Source: Paracoccaceae bacterium
Lineage (GTDB): Bacteria; Pseudomonadota; Alphaproteobacteria; Rhodobacterales; Rhodobacteraceae
Length of the DNA stretch: 64,000 nt
Direction of reading: 5' to 3'
Assembly (NCBI GenBank): GCA_021296235.1
Contig: JAGWAS010000014.1
Coordinates: 1 to 64,000, forward strand
Positions 28,814 to 38,046 of this stretch are shown here, piece after piece. How positions within the stretch are numbered: the first letter of the stretch is position 1; every line of letters starts with the position of its first letter. Made by a program: the position numbers and the translations under genes. Under the pieces are notes generated by a model. That model searched no databases. It had not been told where the DNA came from and worked only from the letters and a program-made list of their open reading frames with translations.

Positions 28814-29881
28814 GTGAAAGACAATTCAAACATTGAGTGCAGACCCTTGTTCAGCCCCGCCGGGCATCCCGCTGTACCGGTTGGAAAGACCGGCATCCTG
28901 CTTGCCAATCTGGGCACTCCAGACAGGTATGACTACCGTCCGATGCGCCGCTATCTGGGACAATTCCTCTCCGACAGGCGGGTGATCGACTATCCGGCCT
29001 GGAAGTGGCAACCGATCCTGCAGGGCATCATTCTTACCCGACGACCGTTCACCTCCGGAAAGGCCTACCGGGAGATCTGGAACACCGAACTTGACGAAAG
29101 TCCGCTGTTGACCATCACGCGGCAGCAGACGGAGAAACTGTCCCGGATCATGACGGACATGTACGGCGACGGTGTGATCACGGACTTTTGCATGCGCTAC
29201 GGCAACCCCTCCGTCCGGTCGAAGCTTGAGCACCTCCTTGATCAGGGCTGCCGCCGGATTCTCTATGTCCCGCTCTATCCGCAGTATTCCGCCACAACCA
29301 CAGCAACCGCGAATGACGCATTGTACCGGGCAATGCTCAAGATCCGGTGGCAACCGGAAATCCGATCCTCTCCGCCCTATTTCGACCGGAACAGCTACAT
29401 TGATGCACTTGCCGACAGCGTCTCAGGCGTCTTTTCGGGAGAATCCGGTCAGGGGCGAATTCTGGTCGCCTCCTATCACGGCCTCCCGGAGCGCTACCTC
29501 AGGGAGGGCGATCCCTATCACTGCCATTGTCGCAAGACATCAAGGCTACTCCGGGAACGACTTGGTTGGGACGACGAGAGGCTGATAACTGCGTTCCAGT
29601 CCCGTTTCGGCCCGGAGGAATGGCTCAAACCCTATACCGTGGAGGAGGTGGCCCGCCTTGCCAAGGAAGGGCACAGACGGATTGCGGTCATCGCACCCGG
29701 GTTTTCCGCCGACTGCATTGAGACGCTTGAGGAAATCAATGGCGAGATCAGGGAGAGTTTCATGGACGCGGGTGGTGAGGAGTTCCTTTACATTCCCTGC
29801 CTAAATTCCTCCGACGCACACATTGGCATGATTGCCGGCATCATCCGAGACGGCCTTGCCGGCTGGCACACTCCCGCATGA
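28814..29881 (+). CDS. hemH: Ferrochelatase
   Basis: HemH inserts Fe2+ into protoporphyrin IX to make protoheme, the last step of heme synthesis, at the inner face of the cytoplasmic membrane. The 355-residue product has GILLANLGTPD at the N-terminus, FCMRYGNPS, LYPQYSATTTAT, the catalytic-His motif SYHGLPERY, and the C-terminal PGFSADCIETLEEI. A GTG start is used at 28814. It probably shares a transcript with the methyltransferase gene upstream. Confidence 0.96.
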   Translation: MKDNSNIECRPLFSPAGHPAVPVGKTGILLANLGTPDRYDYRPMRRYLGQFLSDRRVIDYPAWKWQPILQGIILTRRPFTSGKAYREIWNTELDESPLLTITRQQTEKLSRIMTDMYGDGVITDFCMRYGNPSVRSKLEHLLDQGCRRILYVPLYPQYSATTTATANDALYRAMLKIRWQPEIRSSPPYFDRNSYIDALADSVSGVFSGESGQGRILVASYHGLPERYLREGDPYHCHCRKTSRLLRERLGWDDERLITAFQSRFGPEEWLKPYTVEEVARLAKEGHRRIAVIAPGFSADCIETLEEINGEIRESFMDAGGEEFLYIPCLNSSDAHIGMIAGIIRDGLAGWHTPA

Positions 29882-29897
29882 GCGCTGCGCCGGCGGT

Positions 29898-30302
29898 TCA
29901 GCTTCCCAGCCAGTCGCGAAGAATTGGAATCATCGGCCGGTCGGCAGGCGGCATGGGATAGTTGCGCAGTTGCCCGGCTCCGACCCAGGCAATGCATTGG
30001 TGTTCAAGCGGTCTTGGAATCCCTTCCCATTTTCTGCACACGAAGAGCGGCATCAGCAGATGAAATGAGTCATAGCCGTGACTCGCAAAGGTCAACGGCG
30101 CAAGACAGTTGTCCCAAGTCTCAATGCCGAGTTCTTCGCGGAGTTCACGGACCAACGCATCCTCGGGAGTTTCCCCCGGTTCCAGCTTGCCACCGGGGAA
30201 TTCCCACAGGCCGCCCAGGAACTTTTCTTCCCGCCGTTTTGCAAGCAGTATCCGCCCGTCCCTGTCAATGAGGGCAACAGCCGCAACCAGAATGATGTTC
30301 AC
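29898..30302 (-). CDS. mutT: MutT-type Nudix hydrolase (8-oxo-dGTP diphosphatase)
   Basis: MutT hydrolyses oxidised dGTP to prevent A:T to C:G transversions. The 134-residue protein has a complete Nudix box (GGKLEPGETPEDALVRELRE, then ELGIE) preceded by LGGLWEFP. The frame is open to 30356, but GTG 30302 overlaps the argJ stop as GTGA with AGG just upstream, and homology begins there (VNIILVAAVALID). argJ and mutT are thus translationally coupled. The argJ-mutT neighbourhood, divergent from secA, is common in alphaproteobacteria. Confidence 0.92.
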   Translation of the reverse strand: MNIILVAAVALIDRDGRILLAKRREEKFLGGLWEFPGGKLEPGETPEDALVRELREELGIETWDNCLAPLTFASHGYDSFHLLMPLFVCRKWEGIPRPLEHQCIAWVGAGQLRNYPMPPADRPMIPILRDWLGS

Positions 30303-31633
30303 GACCTGTAGTCGGCGTTCACCGCCACGTAACCGTAAGAAAAATCGCAGGTCCAAACCCTGGCCGACCCTTCTCCGAGACCAAGATCCACGGAAATTTC
30401 AATTTCGCTGTTCTTCATGTACTCGGCTGCCAGCCGTTCCGAATGGAATTCGGAAACCTCGCCTCCGCTTGCGACCTCAAGTTCACCGAACCGTATCAAC
30501 AAGAGGTCCCGGTCGGCCTGCGCGCCCGACTTGCCAACCGCCATGACAATTCGGCCCCAGTTGGGATCCCCGCCGGCGATTGCCGTCTTGACCAGCGGCG
30601 AATTGGCCACGGACTTTGCCACCCTTTTGGCATCCTCACATGACGATGCCCCGGTTACATTGATTTCAACGAACTTGGTTGCTCCTTCACCATCCCTCAC
30701 AATTTGCTTGGCAAGATCGGTCATGACCGATTCCAGCGCAGCACCAAGTTCGGCACAGCCCGGGGATCGGAGATCATTGATTTCCGGCGCCCCAGCCTTG
30801 CCGGTGGCGACGGCCAGAACGGTGTCTGAGGTCGACGTGTCACCATCGACTGTGATCGAATTGAACGTGCGGTCGCAAATTTTGGTGACCAGAGCCTGCA
30901 ATGTGTTCTGGTTCACGGAGGCATCCGTGAAAACAAAGGCAAGCATCGTCGCCATGTCCGGCGCAATCATTCCGGACCCCTTGGCAATTCCGCAAATCGA
31001 CACCTCAATTCCGTCCAATGCGAAGGAAGTTCCTGACCCTTTGGGATAGGTGTCGGTCGTCATGATTGCTCTTGCGGCGTCCTCGGCCCGTCCCGGTTCA
31101 AGCTCCGCTGTCAATCCATCGATTGCACCAATGATTACCGGGGTCGGAAGTTTCTCGCCGATAACCCCGGTGGAGGCGGAAAATACGCTCGCTGACGGGA
31201 ATCCCAATGCCCCTCCCACCTGACCCGCAATGGTGGCGACCGCTTCGTCGCCATCGCGCCCGGTAAATGCATTGGCGTTTCCCGAATTTGCCAAAATTGC
31301 CAAACCTTCTGCCGCGTTCCCACCAGCATGTTTCGCCAGTTTGACCTCACAGTCGCGAACCGCAGCAGACCGTGTTGTTGATCTCGTGAACACACCTGCC
31401 ACCGTGCTGCCCGGAACCGCCTTTGCCAACATGACATCCGTCCGTCCCCTGTAGCGAACACCGGTTGCAACAGCCGAAAATTCAACACCCTTCACAACCG
31501 GCAGCGGCGGAAATCCTCCGGCTGGAGCCAATGGCGATTTGCCGGGTGGTAACCGCCCGGCAGCCTCCAACTCCTTCCTGAGTTCTCGGATCCTTGTCTT
31601 GAGCTTGCGGATCTTTTTCTTTTTTTTGGACAT
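30299..31633 (-). CDS. argJ: Bifunctional ornithine acetyltransferase / N-acetylglutamate synthase
   Basis: ArgJ recycles the acetyl group in arginine synthesis, transferring it from N-acetylornithine to glutamate. It is made as a precursor that self-cleaves before a threonine into alpha and beta chains; the MATMLAF cleavage-site motif is present. Other hallmarks are SGNANAFTG, MTTDTYPK and DPNWGRIVMAVGKSGA. The 444-residue form begins MSKKKKKIRKLK, a lysine-rich, helical ~45-residue extension before the normal N-terminus (PPLPVVKGVEF). The start at ATG 31633 has GAGG nine bases upstream; the frame remains open to 32092, but that part looks noncoding. Confidence 0.94.
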   Translation of the reverse strand: MSKKKKKIRKLKTRIRELRKELEAAGRLPPGKSPLAPAGGFPPLPVVKGVEFSAVATGVRYRGRTDVMLAKAVPGSTVAGVFTRSTTRSAAVRDCEVKLAKHAGGNAAEGLAILANSGNANAFTGRDGDEAVATIAGQVGGALGFPSASVFSASTGVIGEKLPTPVIIGAIDGLTAELEPGRAEDAARAIMTTDTYPKGSGTSFALDGIEVSICGIAKGSGMIAPDMATMLAFVFTDASVNQNTLQALVTKICDRTFNSITVDGDTSTSDTVLAVATGKAGAPEINDLRSPGCAELGAALESVMTDLAKQIVRDGEGATKFVEINVTGASSCEDAKRVAKSVANSPLVKTAIAGGDPNWGRIVMAVGKSGAQADRDLLLIRFGELEVASGGEVSEFHSERLAAEYMKNSEIEISVDLGLGEGSARVWTCDFSYGYVAVNADYRS

Positions 31634-32000
31634 GTTCAGCTGCCTCGGAATTCCTTTGGTCGGGCGAGTTTCCCGGTGCTTCCTCAACTGCCGGCGGCAA
31701 GATTCGCGACCCGGCGTCTTTCCGAGTATTATTCCGATCGACAAAATCGCGCCATAATTGAATTCGGGCCGCAATTGCGGTGCCCAAGCACACAAGGGTG
31801 TGAACTTCAGCCATGCACCTGAGCAACTGAGGCAAAGTTGACACCTACCGCTTGGAACCTTAAATCGCCCTTTGCACGATTGGGGACAACGGATCGTTCC
31901 TCCGCGCCTGCCTGCAGTGGCGCGCTGATCAATGCCGCATGGTGCAATATGCTGATGCACCCGGCCTCGGGCCGGAAATTGCCGGAGAACCGACACCATC
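31634..32000. other. Divergent argJ-secA intergenic region
   Basis: This 367-bp gap should hold both promoters. No gene is recognised; in many relatives a parvulin-type peptidyl-prolyl isomerase gene lies here, and I see no trace of it. No secM-like leader or riboswitch was recognised. Confidence 0.4.
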
Positions 32001-34676
32001 ATGCTGGGCGTATCACGTATCGCAAAAAAGGTTTTCGGTTCGCCGAACGACCGGCTGCTCAAAACAGTCAATCCGCTTGTTGCCAGGATCAACGATCTCG
32101 AAGCGGAGTTCGAGGCCCTTTCGGATGCCGGAATCCGGGAGCGAACCGGGCAACTGCGGACCAGGGCGGAAAATGGCGAAAGCCTGGACGAACTTCTGCC
32201 TGAAGCTTTTGCAAACGTCCGCGAGGCGGCAAAACGGTCGCTCGGACTGAGAATCTTCGATGTTCAGCTTGTCGGCGGTGTTTTCCTCCATCGCGGCAAC
32301 ATCGCCGAAATGAAGACGGGGGAGGGAAAGACGCTGGTGGCTACACTGCCCGCCTTCCTGAACGCGCTCGGCGGCAATGGGGTGCACATCGTTACCGTCA
32401 ACGACTACCTGGCACGTCGCGATGCCGAATGGATGGGAACCGTATTCGGTGCATTGGGCATGACCGTTGGCGTCGTCGTTCCGTCACAACCCGAGGAAGA
32501 AAAGCGCGAAGCGTACCGGGCCGACATAACCTATGCGACGAACAATGAACTGGGCTTCGACTACCTCCGCGACAACATGGCCACTGAACTCTCCAAAATG
32601 GTTCAGAGGGGGCACAATTTCGCCATCGTCGATGAGGTTGATTCCATTCTGATCGACGAGGCCCGAACCCCATTGATCATTTCCGGTCCTTCCGAGGACA
32701 GATCGGAACTCTACACCAAGATCGATAAGTTCATTCCGAATGTCGCCGAGGAACACTACACGCTGGATGAGAAAACGCGAAACGTAACCTTCACCGATGC
32801 CGGCAATGAATTCATAGAGGAGCAGCTGAGTGCGGAGGGCATTCTGCCCGAGAATCAGTCGCTCTACGACCCGGAATCGACAACCATCGTCCATCACATC
32901 ACGCAGGCGCTGCGCGCCCACAAGAATTTTCAGAGGGACAAGGATTACATCGTTCGGGACAACAGCATTGTGCTCATCGACGAATTCACCGGGAGAATGA
33001 TGGCCGGACGCAGGTTGAGCGATGGCCTGCACCAGGCCATCGAGGCCAAGGAAGGGGTTCCGATCCAAGCTGAGAATGTCACTCTCGCATCAATTACCTT
33101 CCAGAATTACTTCCGCCTTTACGGAAAGCTTGCAGGCATGACCGGCACGGCGGCGACCGAAGCGGAGGAATTTCGCGAAATTTATGGCCTCGGTGTCGTG
33201 GAAATCCCAACCAACCAGCCGGTGGCCCGGGTCGACGAGCACGACAGGGTGTTCAGGACCGCCCGTGAAAAAACCGACGCGATCATGACCGCCATCAAAG
33301 ATTCAAACAAGGCCGGGCAGCCGGTCCTTGTGGGAACCACCTCAATCGAAAAGTCCGAATTGCTGTCCGGCCTTCTTGAAAAGGAGAAGATCCCGCACAA
33401 TGTCCTTAACGCCCGACACCATGAGCAGGAGGCCCGCATCATCGCCGAAGCCGGCTGCCCCGGAGCGGTTACGATCGCAACCAACATGGCCGGACGCGGA
33501 ACCGACATACAACTCGGCGGCAATGTCGAGATGCGGGTGATCGAAGCCATGGAAGGCGAAGAGGACACCGATGCCTCGAAAATCAGGGCGGAGATCGAAG
33601 CTGAAATAGCGGGTTCCCGCAGGCAGGTCATTGAGGCGGGGGGTCTCTATGTGCTGGCGACGGAAAGGCATGAATCCCGCCGCATTGACAATCAGTTGCG
33701 CGGCCGCTCGGGCCGGCAGGGAGATCCGGGCCGCTCCAGCTTTTACCTGTCGCTTGAAGATGATCTGATGCGGATTTTCGGATCCGACCGGCTGGACAAG
33801 GTGCTGAACACGATCGGAATGGAGGAAGGGGAGGCGATCGAACATCCCTGGGTCAACAAATCCCTCGAAAAGGCGCAAGGCAAAGTTGAAGCCCGGAATT
33901 TCGACATCCGCAAGCAACTGCTCAAATATGATGACGTGATCAATGACCAGCGAAAGGCCATCTTCGGTCAGCGCCGCGAAGTCATGGAATCAACCAATGT
34001 CTCGGAAATTGTCCGGGACATGCGCCACCAGCTTGTCGACGACCTCGTTGACCAGTGCATGCCGCCAAAATCCTATCCCGAACAGTGGGAAATGGATCTG
34101 CTTCAAGAGGAAACACAGAAAAAACTCGGTGTGGACCTGCCGGTCACCTCTTGGACCGAGGAGGAGGATGTGGACGACGAAATCGTTCGTAACCGACTCT
34201 ACCAGGCCTCGGACGAGCTGTTGGCCAAGAAGTCTGTTGAGTTCGGCAGCGATACGATGCGTTCATTGGAAAAGCAGGTGCTTCTTCACACGCTTGACAA
34301 GAAGTGGCGCGAGCATCTTGTGACACTTGAGCACCTGCGGTCGGTCATCGGCTTCAGGGGATATGCACAGCGAGATCCGCTCAATGAATTCAAGAACGAG
34401 GCCTTCGGCCTGTTCGAAACACTGCTCAACGCCCTTCGCGCCGACGTTTCCTCCCATCTCAGCATTCTCCGGCCGTTGACCCAAGAGGAGCAGGAGACAA
34501 TGAAGCGCCAACTAGCTGAAAGACGTCGGCTGGCGGAGGCTGCAGCGTTGCAATCCCGTGTGGGTTCCGGAACCCCGGGCGGTCGAGGCAGAACCGGAGG
34601 TTCCCCCGGCCGCAACAGCCCTTGCCCGTGCGGGTCAGGCAAGAAATACAAGCATTGCCACGGACGCAGATCCTGA
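32001..34676 (+). CDS. secA: Protein translocase ATPase SecA
   Basis: SecA drives preproteins through SecYEG by ATP hydrolysis. The 891-residue protein has all expected parts: N-terminal [20 protein letters not shown], Walker [13 protein letters not shown] (residues ~104-115), the DEAD-like box [20 protein letters not shown], the preprotein cross-linking domain, [14 protein letters not shown] in the second motor domain, and [13 protein letters not shown]. The C-terminus has the SecB- and zinc-binding motif [14 protein letters not shown]. The start is ATG 32001. Confidence 0.98.
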   Translation: MLGVSRIAKKVFGSPNDRLLKTVNPLVARINDLEAEFEALSDAGIRERTGQLRTRAENGESLDELLPEAFANVREAAKRSLGLRIFDVQLVGGVFLHRGNIAEMKTGEGKTLVATLPAFLNALGGNGVHIVTVNDYLARRDAEWMGTVFGALGMTVGVVVPSQPEEEKREAYRADITYATNNELGFDYLRDNMATELSKMVQRGHNFAIVDEVDSILIDEARTPLIISGPSEDRSELYTKIDKFIPNVAEEHYTLDEKTRNVTFTDAGNEFIEEQLSAEGILPENQSLYDPESTTIVHHITQALRAHKNFQRDKDYIVRDNSIVLIDEFTGRMMAGRRLSDGLHQAIEAKEGVPIQAENVTLASITFQNYFRLYGKLAGMTGTAATEAEEFREIYGLGVVEIPTNQPVARVDEHDRVFRTAREKTDAIMTAIKDSNKAGQPVLVGTTSIEKSELLSGLLEKEKIPHNVLNARHHEQEARIIAEAGCPGAVTIATNMAGRGTDIQLGGNVEMRVIEAMEGEEDTDASKIRAEIEAEIAGSRRQVIEAGGLYVLATERHESRRIDNQLRGRSGRQGDPGRSSFYLSLEDDLMRIFGSDRLDKVLNTIGMEEGEAIEHPWVNKSLEKAQGKVEARNFDIRKQLLKYDDVINDQRKAIFGQRREVMESTNVSEIVRDMRHQLVDDLVDQCMPPKSYPEQWEMDLLQEETQKKLGVDLPVTSWTEEEDVDDEIVRNRLYQASDELLAKKSVEFGSDTMRSLEKQVLLHTLDKKWREHLVTLEHLRSVIGFRGYAQRDPLNEFKNEAFGLFETLLNALRADVSSHLSILRPLTQEEQETMKRQLAERRRLAEAAALQSRVGSGTPGGRGRTGGSPGRNSPCPCGSGKKYKHCHGRRS

Positions 34677-35201
34677 AGTGACGTCGCCCGGAGGCGGGGT
34701 CCGGCCGCCAACTGGGCCTTGGTTAGTATAGCTCGGAGAACGGTCAACACCTGAAATGGTTGCCTTGCCCAAGTCCGCAACTTCACTCGGCAAAGTGAAT
34801 ACCCTGCCCCAAAAGGTCTCACACAATCTGCGGCACCTGTGGTGCCGTCAGATGGGGGCCACTCCATCGGCTATGGCCAGTCGAGCGTCGCGGCGGATTC
34901 GGCGCCGAGGTGCATCGGGAAATCAAGACGGAAGGGCCTTCAAAGGGTCCTCTCCCTGGTAACGAAGTTCGGGAATCACTCTGAGGTTATGTTGATCAAT
35001 GCCAACGGGCATCACTTGCTCTGATCCGATGAATGGCGCTTGGACATTGACAAGTTGTGCGAGCACATGCAGGAAGTCGTGAGTAAGATGAAATCGTTAT
35101 TGGTGCAGACTGAGAATCAAAGCTTTCAGGCGTTTATCGACCATGGGCGGCCAGCGACTTATGGTTGGAACAAGCTAAAGCAGGACAATGCCTGATGTAT
35201 C
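34677..35201. other. Intergenic, possible gene remnant at the right end
   Basis: No complete gene in 525 bp after secA. At about 35027-35194 on the plus strand a ~56-codon frame reads SDEWRLDIDKLCEHMQEV and ends FIDHGRPATYGWNKLKQDNA. It has no start codon context and is unassigned; the HGRP with a preceding LL pair at MutL-like spacing is only a weak resemblance. With the transposase and recombinase remnants 1 kb away, this is best viewed as scarred DNA. Confidence 0.35.
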
Positions 35202-36038
35202 ATGTCGAGTAACACACCCGCGGTCGCCGTGCCTAGGATTGACGACAGCAGCAAGTCTGTGGGTGTGCATGCCCAGCTAATGGCGCTTGTGCTTGGGACA
35301 GGAATGTCGCTGGCTTCCGGAACGGCGGTCGCCGGCGACAACTACCTGCGCGTCGGATTCGGATTGGATTTGCCATGGAATGCGGTGTTCTCCGATACCG
35401 ATTGCGCCAGCACCACCGTGGATGCGCTCTACGGTTGCGGAACCGGCAGCGACGGCGAACCCACACGGTCGGTTGGGAAATTTGAGTCGGTGCGGGCGGT
35501 AGAGCTTGGATTCGGCTATGCCAGCGGGTCAAAGAGGCTGGAGATGCTGGTCGAATATCGCCCGAATTTCGAGTTTAGGGGCCGTACGAACTTCTTGTCG
35601 GCCGACAGAAGGCAGGACGTTAGAGCAAAACTGTCAACTGTATCCGCAATGTTGGCTGGCTTCATTGATCTAACCGGTGTTGGGTCGCCAAAAGTCGGCC
35701 AGCCCATTCCGTTTTTTGGGGCCGGCGTCGGTTTCGCGCATACCCGGATCGGCAAAACCAGCATCTACTTCCCGGCAACAACGACGATCGTACCGGGCGG
35801 AAGCCGAACGGGATTTGCATGGATGGCGACGACCGGAATTGCGGTGGCGCTGGACGACCGCATGACAGTTGATCTGGCTTGGCGCTACACGGACCTTGGC
35901 AAGGTCCGCACCGGCCAAGGTTCTGGCCAAGTGGTTTGGCGCGATGGTAGCCAAGGTCCCAATCAGCTCAATCTTGCACCGACGGAATCAAGGCTCAGGG
36001 GCCTCGGCATGAGTCTGTCGCTGCGATATTCCTTCTGA
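35202..36038 (+). CDS. Outer-membrane beta-barrel protein
   Basis: The 278-residue protein has an N-terminal signal-like segment (LMALVLGTGMSLASGTAVAG, cleavage probably after AVA near residue 44) and alternating amphipathic strands. It ends in SLSLRYSF, the terminal aromatic residue recognised by the BAM machinery. This resembles the small OmpA/opacity-type barrels of eight strands, used as porins, adhesins or receptors; no specific family name is supported. The first 25 residues before the hydrophobic segment are unusually polar, so a later start such as Met27 is possible. Its last four bases overlap an IS256-type transposase remnant. Confidence 0.7.
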   Translation: MSSNTPAVAVPRIDDSSKSVGVHAQLMALVLGTGMSLASGTAVAGDNYLRVGFGLDLPWNAVFSDTDCASTTVDALYGCGTGSDGEPTRSVGKFESVRAVELGFGYASGSKRLEMLVEYRPNFEFRGRTNFLSADRRQDVRAKLSTVSAMLAGFIDLTGVGSPKVGQPIPFFGAGVGFAHTRIGKTSIYFPATTTIVPGGSRTGFAWMATTGIAVALDDRMTVDLAWRYTDLGKVRTGQGSGQVVWRDGSQGPNQLNLAPTESRLRGLGMSLSLRYSF

Positions 36039-36187
36039 GATCGACGAACATGCTTGAGATGGTCAACCAAGAGTTCAAGCGCCGAAAAAAAATGATCCGG
36101 ATGTTTCCGAATGCGGCCCAGCATCTTCGGCTTGCGCTGAAGCTGCGTTTGAAATCTCTCAACGCCCTGCCGCCTAACTTGCTCTAA
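36035..36187 (+). pseudogene. IS256-family transposase C-terminal remnant
   Basis: About 50 codons in a +1-shifted frame from the barrel gene read LRSTNMLEMVNQEFKRRKKM followed by IRMFPNAAQHLRLALKL. This matches the conserved C-terminal segment of Mutator/IS256 transposases (LRSTNxLERxNxEIKRR, FPN, LRL). No catalytic DDE part is present. The fragment stops at TAA 36185-36187 after a divergent tail. Only the 3' end of the element survives; no terminal inverted repeats were identified. Confidence 0.75.
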
Positions 36188-36284
36188 CAATCCTCCCAAG
36201 CCTGAACAGGATCGCGACAGATGTCCCTTGAGAGGTTATTCACTCATCGGACAGGCAGGCAAGATATCCCCGGATGCGAGATGA

Positions 36285-36503
36285 AAATGCACTTGCGTGC
36301 TCCACACTTTCGAGGCAACCAGTGACGTCAGGAAAATCTCGATCTGGCTTGGGCACTCAAGCCTTCAGACCACTGAGATATATCTGCAGGCGGATCCGGG
36401 CGACATGCTGGATACGCTCGACAAATGGTGCTCTCCCAACCTCAGCAAGGGCATGTTCAAGGGTGTGCAGGACGAGTGGCTCGCGATGCTGACAGCCACT
36501 TGA
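36285..36503 (+). pseudogene. Tyrosine recombinase C-terminal remnant
   Basis: Following a stop at 36282-36284, the frame reads HTFEATSDVRKISIWLGHSS and then LQTTEIYLQADPGDMLDTL. This is the end of a phage-integrase/XerD-type catalytic domain with LGH, TTExY and the tyrosine nucleophile; the Arg-bearing upstream half is missing. Its tail SPNLSKGMFKG resembles integrases of the IS91-associated or ISPpu-type group. A GTG at 36297 could start a 68-residue peptide but there is no reason to think it is functional. Confidence 0.75.
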
Positions 36504-36570
36504 ATCCGCCAATATTTTGGGAACCTGATCCTTGCTCAATAGTTCATATCCGTGAGAAGGAGCAACAGAG

Positions 36571-36849
36571 GTGAAGAAAGAGCCTATCACACTGAAGGCT
36601 GATCCGACCGATCCGGAGGACTTCGACGTGATACCCAGAGCAATGGATCGGGCCAGGAAAGCCCGTCTAATCCGCAGGACGAGAACCGGCTTGGGTTTAA
36701 CCCAGACGGAATTTGCTCGCCGCTTTTGTGTGCCGGCTGGCACGCTGCGGGACTGGGAGCAGGCGCGGTCAACACCTCCAGACTTTGCGATCGCATATGT
36801 CAAGGTGATAGCCTGCCATCCGGACATGGTGGCGGAAGAAATCTCTTGA
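36571..36849 (+). CDS. Orphan XRE-type HTH regulator, antitoxin-like
   Basis: The 92-residue protein has a polar N-terminus (DPTDPEDFDVIPRAMDRARK) and an XRE/YiaG-type helix-turn-helix at ~45-80, LTQTEFARRFCVPAGTLRDW followed by EQARSTPP. Similar proteins are the regulatory or antitoxin partners of BrnT- or RelE-like toxins. No toxin gene is recognised on either side. The start is GTG 36571 with AAGGAG eight bases upstream, the best Shine-Dalgarno in this scarred region, so it may still be expressed. Confidence 0.72.
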   Translation: MKKEPITLKADPTDPEDFDVIPRAMDRARKARLIRRTRTGLGLTQTEFARRFCVPAGTLRDWEQARSTPPDFAIAYVKVIACHPDMVAEEIS

Positions 36850-37086
36850 TGCGCTTTGGCGCGGGTCATCCAGCGCGGGCAAAGGACACGTGAGTCAGCC
36901 CAGTCGAAGATGCCGCCGAAAGCATCTTCAACAGCAATCCGGTTCACGGCACGCGGGAGGATTTTTCCGATCAGGACAAGAAAATCCCCCGTTTTCTTGC
37001 CAACCATCCAGTTGTCATCCAACACTGAACGTAAAAACCCTGACAATTCAAAAGGAAAGACAACCAACGGTGCACTGAGGTTCCGG
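36850..37086. other. Gap with a possible hydrolase fragment on the minus strand
   Basis: Directly after the dehydrogenase stop, a minus-strand open frame contains DFLVLIGKILPRAVNRIAVE and DAFGGIFDW. These weakly recall the AVVIG-EDA-IFGY core of fumarylacetoacetate hydrolase family proteins. If real, it would be the truncated last gene of the tct operon. The similarity is faint and unverified. Confidence 0.2.
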
Positions 37087-38046
37087 CTAGACAACGGATG
37101 GCCGACCGACGATGATTCGATCTTCCGGCAGAGCGCTACCTCGCGCAAGGCACAGGATCGAGTCCGCACACATATCGGCCATCATGACCGTCGCGCTGCT
37201 GCTGACCCCAGCGATATGCGGCGTCAGGATGACGTTCGGCGCCTGTCGTAGCGGACTTTCCGGCAACGGCTCTGTCTTAAAAACATCAAGGCCAGCACCA
37301 CCCAAATGACCAGTCTCCAAGAGTTTTGCGAGGGCATCTTCATCTATCAGCCCGCCTCTGGCAGCATTGATGACCATCGCTCCTTGTTTCATTTGGGCAA
37401 GTGCGTTGGCATCAAGGATTGGCTTGTCGGTAGCCGGGACATGCAACGTGACGACGTCAGCCTTCGTGATGATCTCTTCAAACGTGGACGCGGTTGGAAC
37501 TTCATTGTTGTATGGGTCATAGGAAATGACCGTCATGCCGAATGCCTGAGCACGTTGTGCAACGGCCTGACCGATCCGGCCAAATCCAATGATGCCCAAG
37601 GTACGTCCGAAAAGTCCGGGGAACTTTGTCTTCTGCCAGCTTCCGGCCACGACCGTGGCGTGGTTGGACAAGATACCGCAGCAAAGGTTCGTCATCAGCG
37701 CCAATACGACATCGGCCACCGATTGGGTGTTGGCACCCGGTGAGATTGTAACCTCAATGCCAGCAGATTTCGCGGCATCCAGATCGACATTGTCGAACCC
37801 GACGCCGAATCGCGCGATGGCTTTCAGATCGGGCGCGGCTGCAAGGACCCCGGCATCGTAGGGCTCAAGCCCACCAATTGCGGCGACCGCCTGCGGGATG
37901 CGGCGAAGCAGCTCTTCGCGATCCAGCGTCACCCCGGTTTCATTGCGCCAAAGGCTATAGCCTGCCTTTTCCAGCGCCAGCATTCCTGACGTCTCAAGTG
38001 TCCAAAGCGGTGGCGGATTAACCAGAATCACCGGTTTATTGAGCAT
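37087..38046 (-). CDS. D-2-hydroxyacid dehydrogenase, phosphoglycerate dehydrogenase-like
   Basis: NAD(P)-dependent oxidoreductase of 319 residues that interconverts a 2-hydroxyacid and a 2-oxoacid. Hallmarks are the dinucleotide motif LGIIGFGRIGQAVAQRAQAF, the catalytic Arg in NAARGGLID, Glu in DVFKTEPLP and His in LTPHIAG. Its start overlaps the tctA stop by 11 bp, so it is the fourth gene of the tctC-tctB-tctA operon. That context suggests it acts on the imported carboxylate. Confidence 0.92.
   Translation of the reverse strand: MLNKPVILVNPPPLWTLETSGMLALEKAGYSLWRNETGVTLDREELLRRIPQAVAAIGGLEPYDAGVLAAAPDLKAIARFGVGFDNVDLDAAKSAGIEVTISPGANTQSVADVVLALMTNLCCGILSNHATVVAGSWQKTKFPGLFGRTLGIIGFGRIGQAVAQRAQAFGMTVISYDPYNNEVPTASTFEEIITKADVVTLHVPATDKPILDANALAQMKQGAMVINAARGGLIDEDALAKLLETGHLGGAGLDVFKTEPLPESPLRQAPNVILTPHIAGVSSSATVMMADMCADSILCLARGSALPEDRIIVGRPSVV

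Noticed and set aside
35027-35194. MutL C-terminal remnant
   Set aside because: Only LL-13 residues-HGRP spacing agrees; the flanking conserved residues of MutL are missing.
36357-37169. 270-codon minus-strand gene across the HTH gene
   Set aside because: It is antisense to the better supported HTH gene and recombinase remnant; only a faint hydrolase-like segment is of interest.
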